Made by a program: the position numbers and the translations under genes | The notes under the pieces: generated by a model | The model's input: only the letters and a program-made list of their open reading frames with translations | Told to the model about the DNA's origin: nothing | Databases searched by the model: none | Origin: Armillaria gallica | Lineage: Eukaryota > Basidiomycota > Agaricomycetes > Agaricales > Physalacriaceae | Assembly (NCBI GenBank): GCA_037576215.1 | Contig: JBANDB010000005.1 | Coordinates: 2,170,001 to 2,234,000, forward strand | DNA length: 64,000 bases | Direction of reading: 5' to 3' | In this document: one piece after another, positions 46,606-57,594 of the stretch | Layout: every line of letters begins with the position of its first letter | How positions within the stretch are numbered: position 1 is the first letter of the stretch

Positions 46606-47258
46606 CGGTTGAAAATCGCGTACGTTGTTGCAGGTTGTCGCTATGTAGTTGAAGTCGAATTGAGTAGATAAATAAGCATTAAATAATCCAGATTTGAATA
46701 TTTGGGCCCCGGCAACTAAATTCAATAAGTAAAAATAAATTCAATAATACCCTCTTGGTCTACATCCATTGAACGACTTTTCTTCATACGGATCGTTGAG
46801 TCAGGTTTTCAAGACTACCCTCTTGGCACTTTAATTTCATCTTCATCTTTCCATCGATTCTGGGTCGTCGAAGGGCAGTTTATCTGTTATCATTGACTGT
46901 GACAAAAGTATTTTTTTATGATGCAAAGCTTCTACGAATATTCGACAGAAATATAGGATCTGAAGCCGATTGATTTTTTCATGGGTGAGAAAGGAAACTG
47001 ATGGTGTCTACGATACCGACAGATGATTTGGATACGGAAAGTGCTACTGATACAATACCGAGAGATTGTGTGTGTGTGGTTAGATGATGGAGTGAAAGGA
47101 AAGAATAACAAACGGTCTATCGACCAGTTAATAATATGAGGAGTTAAACTTGCGTTAGAGGTGGCCCCGCGGTATCTAAATAGTCGCTCCGATAAATTTT
47201 TGTGAAAGTGAGAAGAGAGAGATGAGAAACATGATAGCGAGAAGAAATTGTAGAAGAG
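46606..47258. other. Intergenic, nothing recognised
   Basis: AT-rich spacer between two minus-strand genes; no supported frame. Confidence 0.5.
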
Positions 47259-48792
47259 TCACGGTCTGAATGCGAGACGTCCAAGCCTGAATATGAATTG
47301 AAAAACAGCGATGACGGAGAGAGATATGATTGACCAGTTCAACACGATGATGAACCAAAGGAAGTGGTACCAGTACAACTCTGCGTCCGCTTTAGCGATG
47401 GCTTTGCGACGACGATCCCACAGAGCAACGGTTTCCTTCCAATCGCGCAGAGCAGCCTCTTGTTCCTCCGTGAAAAAAGGTGCTTCATCCTGCTTTTCCC
47501 CCTCTTCGTCAGTGGGCACCCTGGCCGGCACGAACTGTCGGCGAGGTGCCGGTGCAGGAGACGGGGGTGGTCTATTCTCCGCGAGACGGGCACGAGCGGC
47601 AACGGTGTCGGCGTCGTTTACGGTATTACGACGACGGTGTCGTGGCGATGGCACGCCATTGACGGAAGGTATCGTGGAGGAGATGGGGGAGGAGATAAAG
47701 GCCGGCGATGCAAGCACAGAGTCGATACTGCGAAGAGGTTCAGACGAAGGTTGGAATATCGTGACCATCTTGTCAGGGGCACTCAGAGTGCGACCACGTC
47801 TGGGCCTCTTTGGAACAGTCTGGTCGGAACCGTCGGGAGACTTCGAGGTCTAAATCATAACATAAGCTGAACGTCGTCGACACAAGTATATAAGGATAAC
47901 TCGCCGGCACAGTATCAAGATCCACTCCAGGTTTGCGACTAATGTCGGTGAAAAATGACACCAGTGAAGAACAACTGGTGAGTTTTCTGATCATCGGCGT
48001 CGATATTGACCGACGACAGACTTGAGACCATATTTTTTTGGGGGACTTGGTTTTGGGAAGATATTTACGCCAGACTGAAGAGCCCAGGGAAGAAGAAGAG
48101 GTGTGCGTGGATATTGATACAGCGGTACCCTCGTTGGGAGGATCTTTGACAACTCTTGCCAAGGGTGGGCGTCGTAAGCGCTGACGAGGAAGGAGACCTA
48201 TATCAATGTAGAAGGCCTCGACGATCTAGGGATAACAGTCAGGAACATCTGGTTGCTGTGGCAAGAATCCGCTCACCTGTTGAGCCTCATTTGGACCATA
48301 GGCAGCCTAATGATTCGTCAGTGGACCGCAGGATTGATGGCGCGAGGGACTCACGCCTTCAGGAAATTCTGCAACGTCTCCGCACTTCTTCCTATTCTCA
48401 TTCCAATATTCTCTAGCATTCATGTACTGCTCAGCAATGTGCTGCTGGAGCTCCAAGATGCATAAGGCCTCGAGGCGCCCTACAGGATCAGTCCATGGGT
48501 GACGCTGCAATAAGACAAGGTGATGAGCACAGGAGAAAATCGTAGGTGAAATGTACACACAGGGCCAGGATATGAGTAATTCATAGCGCGTCTTCGTAAG
48601 AGTTGAACGTGTTTCGTAGAAATTAGAGACCGCCGAGTAGCCCGTCAAGAAGCCAGCACTAACTGCCAGCAAGTAAATAAACGAGAGAAGTGTCCAGCGT
48701 TGGAAATTTTCCACAACGAGGATAAGGTGCGTACACAGAAGAGAGAGGCAGCGCAAGGTGGGACGGCAGTCGCACGAAAACTGCTTCAGCAA
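47259..48792 (-). CDS. Uncharacterised membrane protein with N- and C-terminal hydrophobic regions
   Basis: Exons joined with confidence are: up to 48559; 48504-48356; 48306-48277; 48225-48022; and 47849-47259. The intron between the last two is long (about 170 nt) or hides a small exon. The first hydrophobic region (WTLLSFIYLLAVSAGFLTGY) lies near the start. A helical segment follows (LEALCILELQQHIAEQYMNA), then a long Ser/Pro/Arg-rich disordered part, and a final pair of membrane stretches (YWYHFLWFIIVLNWSIISLS). The start is not settled: no ATG precedes the first helix in frame without two stops, so an upstream exon is likely. The family was not recognised. Confidence 0.6.
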
Positions 48793-49536
48793 CTATTAAG
48801 TGCAGCGGAGTTCAAAACGCCACCAGCGTGCCACGCGTGAACGTTCCATTGTTCGTTGATGCCACCCGTCCGAGTTTGGCGGGGCTTGCTCTGTCGAAGC
48901 CTTTATGGGGCGGTCTCCCGCAGAACCCCGAGAGCCTTCCTTTGTTACGGGTCCAGCCAGAGGGGAACGTCAGCACAGCAGCCCAAGTCAATATACCAAG
49001 ATCCGCCCGGCGCCCATCGACAAATTGCAGGCGAGGTCGAAGCACTGATGGTGCGACGAATATGGAGGGGGACAAAGGAAGGATTTCAGCATCCGCTTCC
49101 GATCAGTGATATCAAACTCGACGTTATTGCTATTTCGGGAGCTCACCCTCGATTGTGTCACACCCGCGTGGGACGAGATGGATACCGAAAATGATATGAA
49201 GCCTGAGTAATCGGACAAAGCAAGGACAAAGGGAAGTTTAAGCCAAGTGACCTCATCCCTGCAATTAAGATGGCGCAGCGGCGACCTGTCAAGACAATTT
49301 ATATATCATGCTTCATTACTAGTCGGGTAAGGACCAAGTAAGGACTCAATCCCACGGAAAAAATTCCTCAGGCCAGGAGAAGACACGAAACCCACCGAAA
49401 AACATCAATCCTACCGAAGAACGTACGCAATCTTATCCATAAATCAACCTTTCCACCGTTTGGGGCACCGCTCGAACCCACTGTGAATGTTTGAGAAAAG
49501 TTCGCATCTTCAAAAAAATGATTCTTACAGGATAAT
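48793..49536. other. Intergenic, nothing firmly recognised
   Basis: Probably holds the missing 5' exon of the preceding membrane-protein gene. Opposing frames at 48812-49194 have no clear motif. Confidence 0.4.
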
Positions 49537-51139
49537 TTATAATGGAAAATTCAGGCTCGCCACATCAATAAAATTTCCCGTCTTGAAGCTCTCATTAGCG
49601 CACACTCCTACAGCAAGTGCCATTGCGCCATCCCTCTCGTTGGCCGACTGCTTGGATGCGTCACCTGTATCAACCTCTTGGCCCGGCTTCGCCCCGAATA
49701 ATACACTGAGCATACGAGTATCACCTCCACCGTGTGCAGAGTGGTCAATATGGACAGGAAGCTGCTGGGGCTTCTCCCATAGTCGCTGGAGGGTAACGGT
49801 CGCACCTCCCGGATGAGGTAGCGAGTTGGTACCGTGAATAAGTCCACCTAACCTCTCTCCATCACTGGGAGAGCGGTACTCCGATTCGACGACTTCGAGT
49901 TCCAGGCGACCTTCGGAACCGTTAAACATAACGCGATATCCCTCCCAAGGGGAATAGGCGGTCTAGGCGCTGATCAGCGACTACGACAGCATCATTCAAG
50001 AATAAGGGGCACCAAATGGTATGTCAAGGTTACACCGGACTTGTAGCGCACCATAACACTCATGTCGTCCTCGATAGCGATGTCAGGCCCGAAGACCTAT
50101 GGGAGGGGATAGTACAGCGAGTAGTGACTGAGGCAAAGTACACTTACATTCATATCACGATGATAGCCGTCGTCGCTCTCAGCTTCGGCATAAAGCTTCT
50201 GCAAGGTCTCGTCCATCTCCATATGCATAGCGAAAGGATCCTTCCTAGCTTCGTCGCTACCTCGAGCTCGCACATAGTCTTTCGCCCAGCCATTTTTTGT
50301 TCCTGCTTCCTTACCATAGAACGCGGTCTTACCCATTCCAGCAACGGTTTCCGGTTCTGAGCCGATCCACCAGTTCACGAGATCGAAGTGATGGCCAGAT
50401 TTGTGCACCATAAGACCGCCAGAGTTACCCTTCTGTCTATGCCAGCGACGAAAATAGTCCGCTCCATGGACCGTATCAAGGAGCCACTCAAAGTGGATTG
50501 AAATCACTGAAAACTAAATCAGTTGTTGTTTTCGATAATCTACAGTATGAACCCACCTGTCCCGATCTTTCCCTCCGCAATCGTTCGTTTGACAAGTTCG
50601 TGAACAGGATTATACCTATTTCTGGGTTAACTTATTTTGCCTATCTCGAATGGAAAAATAGCGACCGGTAATTGAAGGTAACTGTCAGATGACGACCGGT
50701 CCTTTGCACTGTTTCCAGAATGGCGCGGCACTTACCGGCATCGGTGGTCATCGGTTTCTCGGTGAGTACCTGGACTAAGATAGGCAGATTAGAGAATTCA
50801 AAAGTTGCTTAGATCGCTGTACTTACCTCCAGCTTCCAGCGCTGGAATGGTGTATAGGTGGTGCAAGGCGTCTATACAAGTGACAACAATAGCATCCACT
50901 CTTTCGGTCGTCAGCATGTCCCTGAACTGCTCTGGTTTATACACAGGGACAGTGGGGGCGCCCAAGGACTTGAGGAGGTCGTTGTAATAAGCTGCACGGA
51001 TAGTGTTGGGCTCAAGGATCGCAACCACAGCGCTGGCGGGACGCTCAACGATGCCACGAACAAACATCGCTGCACGGCTTCCAGTTCCAACGATAGCAAC
51101 ACGACCGCCTACGGTTTTTCGCTCGAAATTGTCGTCCAT
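49537..51139 (-). CDS. Gfo/Idh/MocA-family NAD(P)-dependent oxidoreductase
   Basis: Six exons (introns 50775-50826, 50616-50665, 50507-50556, 50097-50147, 49963-50012) give 449 aa. The N-terminal Rossmann fold opens [15 protein letters not shown] (GxGxxA dinucleotide motif). It continues with [20 protein letters not shown] and the EKP motif in [14 protein letters not shown], whose Lys is part of the family active site. The C-terminal substrate domain includes [20 protein letters not shown] (catalytic-type His/Asp) and [20 protein letters not shown]. Members oxidise or reduce sugars, inositols and related polyols. It is divergently arranged with an MFS transporter only 287 bp away, so the two may handle the same compound. 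Met at 51139 is preferred because the frame upstream is Cys-rich and unlike the family. Confidence 0.9.
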
Positions 51140-51426
51140 CACGGTGCAGATGCAGGTTTCGCATCGCTGGAAGAGTATATGTAGGTCCAAGGTGCGGCAA
51201 GCGGCCCGAGCCGCGAACCGTGGAAAGTACTAATTTGAGTTTTCCATATCTGCCAACGGGGACTTAGCCTTTCTAAGTCCTTCACCAATCAACGCGGTCA
51301 TGAGATGATGCTCACAAGTTCAAGACTATACAAAACCGGCGGTCCGCCTCTTCCGTCGTGCAGCCTATTTAACATAGGAATAGTACCGAAGGTGACTTCA
51401 GTGACGTTCTGCTCTTTTTTCGTGTC
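51140..51426. promoter_or_regulatory. Divergent promoter, oxidoreductase / MFS transporter
   Basis: The two start codons face away from each other across 287 bp, so the genes must share this control region. No specific operator-like motif was identified. Confidence 0.5.
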
Positions 51427-53815
51427 ATGTCATCCCCAGCATCTTCTATCAAAGAGAAGCAACTCCAGCTGGAGAATGTCTTGTCTGCTACAGATCTGGA
51501 AAGCCGAGTGCTACGTGTCGCCGACGGTGATGTTGCTCTAACTATCTTGGGTGATAAAACTGTTCGCAGAGAAATCACGCCTGAGGAAAATAAACGAGTA
51601 CTTCGAAAGATCGACTGGTGGCTCATGCCTGTCATTCTTCTCGTGTACTTTTTGCAGCAACTGGACAAGTAAGCGGTGTTTACCCGAATCGTTCTTCTGT
51701 GCTGACGTCGACTAGATCCTCGCTTTCTTATACCTCTGTATTTGGGATTGTCGCTGAAACAGGTTCGTGTCACGCATTCTCATACAAATCGTTTGGTTTA
51801 CTTGTACTGTCTAGGACTGGTCGGAAGCCAGTATAGCTGGCTCAGCAGCATTGTCTACATAGCACAGCTAGTATGGCAGCCCGCCTCCTCGTACTTCTTG
51901 GTCAAGCTGCCGATCGCCAAATATCGTATGTTATGTATGACTTGCTCTCGCTCGTATTCTTATGCATATCCCTTTCCAGTTTTTGTTAACGTATTGTTGT
52001 GGGGAGCAGTGGCACGTTTCTTTCTTAAATAGAAATTAAGCTCAACTCATGCCTCGAATCGGTTGCATGTACTGCAGCAGCCCACGATTTCAAAGGCCTA
52101 CTCGCAGGCAGATTTTTTCTGGGTTTATTCGAGGCTACAGTCGGTATGTCAATAATTCTACTCCTTCGGACGATGCTTTATGCTGTCTATCCCTAGCACC
52201 TTGCTTCATGACGATTACTCAAATGGTACATTATCGTTTAGACTGTTCCAACTTGCGGAATTATCTCATTTAAATTTCAGTGGTGGCGCCGACGCGAGCA
52301 AACGATGAGATTGTCCATGTGGATGGCCATGAATGGAGGGACCGGAATGGTCGCCTCCTTGCTTTCGTGGGGTCTTGGGCACATCGGCGGGAATTTACAT
52401 GCATATCAAGTGTGTACGCATATCATCGTGACATGTACGAGCTGACAAAAATAAATAGACTATCTTCCTTTTCATCGGTCTCTTGACCGTAGTCTGCTCA
52501 CCCGTTGTTGTGTGCGCAGCCATTGTTATATCTGATGCCCATTCCTTACCTGAGAATCAGACTTGTTCTGCCGGATTCGCCAGCGAAAGCTCGGTTCCTC
52601 AGTCACGACGAGAAAATCATCGCAATCGAGCGGATTCGAGCCAATAACCAGGGGACCGAGACCAAGATTTGGAAATGGGGGCAAGTGCTGGAGGTGTTCC
52701 TCGACCTGAAGACCTACTTGTGGTTTTCACTGCTCTTCCTTTGCGCGTACGAGTTCCTTTGGCGCCACCACGTTCCTTGCCTTTATTATATCCAGTGTCC
52801 CGAGCGGCGGTATTGGTGCCTTTGGCCCGCTGATTATCCGTATGTTCTTTATAACTCACTTCGATGGACGCCAAAATCACCTTTTATATTAACTCCAGAG
52901 GGATTTGGCTTCAACAGTTTCGATACCATTTTATTCAATATTCCCTTCAGCGCGATGCAAGTTATTGTCACGTTGTTGGCCGCGGAAATTTCGACGCGGT
53001 TTAAACTCAAGTGGCCCGTGGTTTTCGCTTTGACTCTACCTCCCATTGCAGGCGCTTCGGCACTTTATACACTGGGACGAGGGATCGAGTTGCGAAATAC
53101 TTTATTGGGATGCTATTACGTTGTACGTGTTGCGGTTTCTCGTGCTATCCTGATGATACTTACCCGCCATAGCTCTCGTTCTTCACCAGCCTTCGTCATA
53201 TTTCTATATTTCTCTATGTCTCACGTGCTAATACCTGTTTCAGAACCGATGCTATATACCTGGAGCTCGCAGAATACTGCTGGTCACACGAAGAAGCTAT
53301 GTAACACTGGTATAATCTTTGTAGCACAATGCGCCGGAAATGTGAGGACATTCCTGGATTCAGGCATCTCAAGGCTCCCATCGAACTTACGGCTTCTCTA
53401 CAGATCGTCGGTCCCCTTTTGTATACCACAGACCAGAAGCCCTACTATCACAGGGGACTTATTGCCAAGTGGGTCCTCCCAAAATGAGCTCGTGGTGCCT
53501 GGCTGAATGCGTCGTGATAGTCTTATTTGCTGGATATTGCTTTCCCTTCTTACATTGTACGTCTTTTGCACGCTCTCAAGGCGTAGATTTCCCTGAGAAT
53601 TATTCAGGGTGACGGCAGCCTATCTGTCGTTCCTTAACCGAGGACAAGCGGCGAAACGTCGCCAACTGGGAAAAGCGGGGAAAGTCGCAGACAAGTCTTT
53701 GCAGAAAGCTAATGATTATGATGTCGACGAAAACTACGAGGTAGAGGCGAAGAACGACCAGTCTTTTGACGACCTGACGGATAGGCAAAACGAGGATTTT
53801 ATCTATGTCTTATGA
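51427..53815 (+). pseudogene. DAL5-type MFS transporter gene with a one-base insertion
   Basis: Fifteen exons could be joined with canonical introns of 47-62 nt. Total coding length is 1645 nt, exactly one more than 548 codons. The extra base lies in exon 9 at about 52735-52750, between KTYLWFSLLFLCA and SSFGATTFLAFIISS. The rest follows the allantoate-permease (anion:cation symporter) family: RKIDWWLMPVILLVYFLQQL, SSLSYTSVFGIVAETG, QYSWLSSIVYIAQLVWQP, LLAGRFFLGLFEATV, MWWRRREQTMRLSMW, LPDSPAKARFLSHDEKIIA, GFGFNSFDTILFNIPF, YTWSSQNTAGHTKKLC, GPLLYTTDQKPYYHRGL and TAAYLSFLNR. It would have 12 helices and import a carboxylated compound. Either it has just been inactivated or the base is a sequence error. 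Confidence 0.8.
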
Positions 53816-54800
53816 ATTTGGATAACTCATGTACTTTGATGGATGCCTCGTTTAGAAAGCAGAAGAGAAGAGCAGTGAACACCCATTTCTGGCCTGACAA
53901 TTGAAGATCCCGACTGCGCCGTGATGCGCCACACTTGTCATTCCAACACACGTGTCTCCCGACACTGTCTACAAGGATGAAATCAGTGGTAAGACTGGTA
54001 ACTCCGCCAATTGTGAAAAAAACTGGTATGCGTCAAGCTTTATGCCTCCAGGCTTGATAGCGTCGCTGATGGTAACGAGAAGCAAGTAATTTTTGCGCCT
54101 GGCGAGGAGTTATGGATGTCGTAGTGTTGAATGAAGCAGTGGATGATGCAATGATGTCACGGAGGCAGACATCCAATTTAGGATAGCGCCGACGTCCTCG
54201 CCCTTGATGCTGACAGTATGACGTATGTCCCGCTTGGACCACCCCCGACGGGTATAAAAGACGCGCACTTCTAACAACGTTCTCCAAACTGCCCTTTCTT
54301 CCCTTCCCCCATCTTCCCACCTCCCGCAGCTCCCTCTGCAACTTCCCCGCCAGCAACGGATCGGTGATTCTGAGTCGACCCGTACATTATGGAACGCCTG
54401 GGCTTGTATCGTCCTTTTCCCACGCTCCTTCTACGCGGATAACGGCGTGTTTTCAGGCTCGTTCCTCGATAAATGACTTGCAGTCACAACTCTGCTGCGA
54501 TTTCTAGAAGACGTCTTTCAACTCTCCAATCTACAGGATCACTGTCACACTGGCTCACTTGCGTCTATCAAGGCATCATTCCAGCAACTAAAACACCATC
54601 GTTTCGTGGTCCTCGTGGGCCCGATATCTGCCGCTGCCGCACTGTTCCTTGAAATGGCGTGTTGCGATAACTGCGCTTGCTCGGTACTTTTGTTTCGTTC
54701 CCGCCCTGCTTTTGTCCTTCGCGTACTCGCATGTATGCCACACTTCGCCCACCGATGTGTCTCACTATCTTCCCCTCGCTATTGTGGTCGTTCCCATAGC
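53816..54800. other. ORF-poor region with a promoter-like segment
   Basis: Contains a TATA-like element with a following CT-rich tract (see 54253) but no gene could be built downstream; the nearest ATG (54389) opens only an 18-codon frame. Confidence 0.45.
54253..54260 (+). promoter_or_regulatory. TATA-box-like promoter without an evident gene
   Basis: TATAAAAG at 54253-54260 is followed about 30-60 nt later by a long CT-rich stretch and CAA/CAGC start-like sequence, the usual form of a strong fungal promoter. No matching ORF was found. Confidence 0.35.
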
Positions 54801-54992
54801 ATGGACTACTCGACGTACATGTTTTTATTGCAGCTGGTGCTTTCCAGTTGTCAACGTGGTCCATGAAGTTTGAAGACGCACATGCTTGTTTTGACCTGTT
54901 CTTTCGCTTTGGCTATTTCCGATGCTCCCCCCGAAGAGTTTCTGCTCTGCGCGACGCACTCAATAGTGTGATCACAACGCTATGGGCCTCGC
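54801..54992 (+). repeat. Inverted repeat, left arm (192 bp)
   Basis: Begins ATGGACTACTCGACGTACAT and ends CTATGGGCCTCGC. Its reverse complement occurs at 55386-55577, gap-free with about four mismatches. The arms are separated by 393 bp without a recognisable gene. They lack obvious terminal duplications, so it may be a MITE-like element or a simple inverted duplication. Confidence 0.9.
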
Positions 54993-55385
54993 TATATCAC
55001 GGCTGACCATCTCTTAGGCTCTTGACCGCGCAGGTTCAGGTGGGCAGTGTGAGCGATGGTTAACCTCGATGGGTCACGGGGAGCGGTCGTCCTCTTCCAC
55101 AGAGCGCTCAGTACGCTACAATGATGCGGGACCAGACGGTGAGCTGTAGTTTGCATAAGTGCGGTCATACGCCATCAGAACGGCATGAAACAACGTAGCC
55201 TTCAGAGCACAGGCCTGTGCTAGGGCTATGGATGGGTGAGTGACCGTCTATGCGAGTCAAGGGTTGTCAAGATCGCAGTTTGAGTGAAGCGCTCAAACAC
55301 GTGGATTTTAGAACATATGTTCAATTACTTCCTTTGACATAGTATATTTTCCGTTATGTCCTTGTTTTCTCTAAATAATTGTTTG

Positions 55386-55577
55386 GCGAGGCCCATAGCG
55401 TTGTGATCACACTATTGAGTGCATCGCGCAGAGCAGAAACTCTTCGGGGGGAGCATCGGAAATAGCCAAAGCGAAAGAACAGGTCAAAACAAGCATGTGC
55501 GTCTTCAAACTTCATAGACCACGTTGACAACTGGAAAGCAACAGCTGCGATAAAAACATGTACGTCGAGTAGTCCAT
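55386..55577 (-). repeat. Inverted repeat, right arm (192 bp)
   Basis: Reverse-complement partner of 54801-54992. Both arms can be read as part of a former coding segment (for example FEDAHACFDLFFRFGYF), but no gene is supported. Confidence 0.9.
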
Positions 55578-56013
55578 CATATCTCCGTGCATGTGTCGAT
55601 GCGTGCACGGATATGTTATGACAGTCAGCTCTTTGATTACATAGCCAACGTTATCCGGAACTCGTCGCCGTACGGTTGATTGTACAGCCGCCTTGGAAAT
55701 AGTCTTTGACATGTTGAGTAGTGGAGAGAAAGCTTTGGGTCGTTCATATAGTAAGCCGGCTCTCTCACTTATTCTATTCGTCCTGATATTCTCCATTCCG
55801 GCGTCTACCCAAAGCCCGTGCCTTTCTAGCCATGGGAGATTCTGAACGACAAGCCTCCATCGATGCCAGCAGTAGTCAACAGTTGGCCCGCACGAATGAT
55901 AGCACTCTGCTTGACCGAACACAGGGGGCTAGTGCAGGTGGTTACGAAATCTATGCACAGAAGAATCATCGGCATTGGCCCAGAGTACAAATGAATAGGA
56001 AAAGGTTCGTAAC
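55578..56013. other. Intergenic, nothing recognised
   Basis: 3' flank of the MBOAT gene; no supported frame. Confidence 0.5.
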
Positions 56014-57247
56014 TCAAGAACACCAATATCGGAGTAATGCTGTATTCGCGCATCCCATAGTGGGCAAGATAAGACCCTCCCTGAAGGCAAAGCGCACCAA
56101 CGGCTGGGTCAATACCACTCCGCACCCCGCAACCCAGATATATCCAGCGCATCGCCAAGCTTGATGCTCGGGAACACCAAGGCGCTGTCCGAGGGAAATG
56201 ATCACCGTCTCCAAGGTAACGATACCTGCTTGCGCGAAAAATACGGTGAAGACATCTAACTCCCACGTCTTGACCCCCCCGTATATCATCACAAGATGCA
56301 GCGAAGCGGAGAGAAAGAACGCCGTATAGAGTTGAATCAACGAAGAAGCGTAACTTCCTCGGGGCAGTTTGAGTACTTCTCTACTCAGATAACGGCCCGG
56401 TGAGGTAAAAGGCTGTAAGAACAGTCAGACTGGCTATTCAGAGGGTGTAAGATGAACTCTTCGCACTCTTCTGAATACCTGATGCCATACAAGCCTGAGA
56501 AAATCAGCCACTAGTCGCGCTTCGATGAAACAACGGAACTCACCCCCAAAACCTTCGATACGTATACGCGCCACGAAGATGGCCATACATCCATGGGCAC
56601 TCTTCTGGCCTCCACAGCCCAATTCCGACCACGACGATCGTCAGGAAACCATATGCCATTCCAAGACTGGAATACGCCGACAGGCCAATAAGACCCGCAC
56701 CCAACGCAGCTCCACTCCAGCTTGAGATGACAGCATGGTATGGCATGAGGATTGCGACCATGTCCGACATCACAATACAGCAAACCACCCTGAACGTCTG
56801 TTTCAGTAAGAACCGGGTCCGATCGGGCGTTGTTGGGGGAAGCATGGGTTCGTGGGTCCATCCCACACCTCGAGGACTGCAAACCAAGCTGAAGCCCCAT
56901 CTAAGGCGTTGAAGAAATGCCGCTGTCGAGATATCTTCGCCCTTCGGCTGGTCTTTACGCCGCAGGATTCGCTGAACATCCGTGAGGACCATAAAATCCA
57001 CACTTCTCAACACCAAATCGGAGACAATGATATTAGCGACCATCGCCTGCGGACCCTCACCGTGGCAGACAATATACGTGGCAAGGAAGAGTACCGGCAG
57101 CAGGAACAGAAATCGAAACCTGCAGGGTCTGACCGACACGGAGAGTATGAGGGCGGTAAACATCCCGAGAAGCGCGAGCCATGTGTTTAGCGAGGCCGCC
57201 GTTGCGAGTCTAGGATCGCCATGATAGAAAGTTGATGCTTGGCCCAT
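56014..57247 (-). CDS. Wax-synthase-like MBOAT O-acyltransferase
   Basis: Three exons of 704, 28 and 399 nt (introns 56495-56543 and 56413-56466) give 376 aa. Multiple membrane helices are visible (WLALLGMFTALILSV; FLFLLPVLFLATYI; VVCCIVMSDMVAILMPYH; GFLTIVVVGIGLW). The fungal wax-synthase domain has its hallmarks: LRWGFSLVCSPRGVGW near the middle, then ECPWMYGHLRGAYTYRRFWG followed by WHQVFRR across the micro-exon, and the conserved histidine in SASLHLVMIYGG. Related fungal enzymes acetylate terpenoids or other secondary metabolites, or make wax esters. No terpene or polyketide synthase gene is visible nearby, so the substrate is open. The start at 57247 is chosen because the upstream open frame overlaps the next gene's end and is not hydrophobic. 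Confidence 0.82.
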
Positions 57248-57594
57248 TGCAGCCACACAACGCCTCACAATGGCCACAAGCGAAGATACGTTGACATCGC
57301 CGCTAGCCTGTGGCGGGGTTTGCCCCGGATAGAAGTTAGTGTTCAACTGGAGGGCCGCGTTGCCTGCGCAGATAAGATTGTGAAACGCGTTAGTTCTTGC
57401 TCCATTGCCCCGTTCACGTTGATATTCAATTAGGAGTGAAGTCACGTCTCTGCCAAAAGTTCGAACATCGTACCTAGCCTTGAGATGAAAATCAATGAAC
57501 ATTCCAGAAAGCGACGAAATAGAAATACAGCAGTCCGTACGTAGTACACAGACAGACATAAATAAGCAACCAACGTACATACAAGTCATTTCAA
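57248..57594. other. Intergenic spacer between the MBOAT and PH-CRIB genes
   Basis: The MBOAT frame stays open through it on the minus strand, but the translation has no membrane helices or family motifs. Confidence 0.45.

Noticed and set aside
47311..47870. Long + strand frames of about 170-180 codons
   Set aside because: They are antisense shadows of the minus-strand membrane-protein exon, whose translation has matching splice phases and membrane helices.
48828..49194. + strand frames of 93 and 112 codons
   Set aside because: No motif; the area more probably holds the 5' exon of the minus-strand membrane-protein gene, though that could not be proved.
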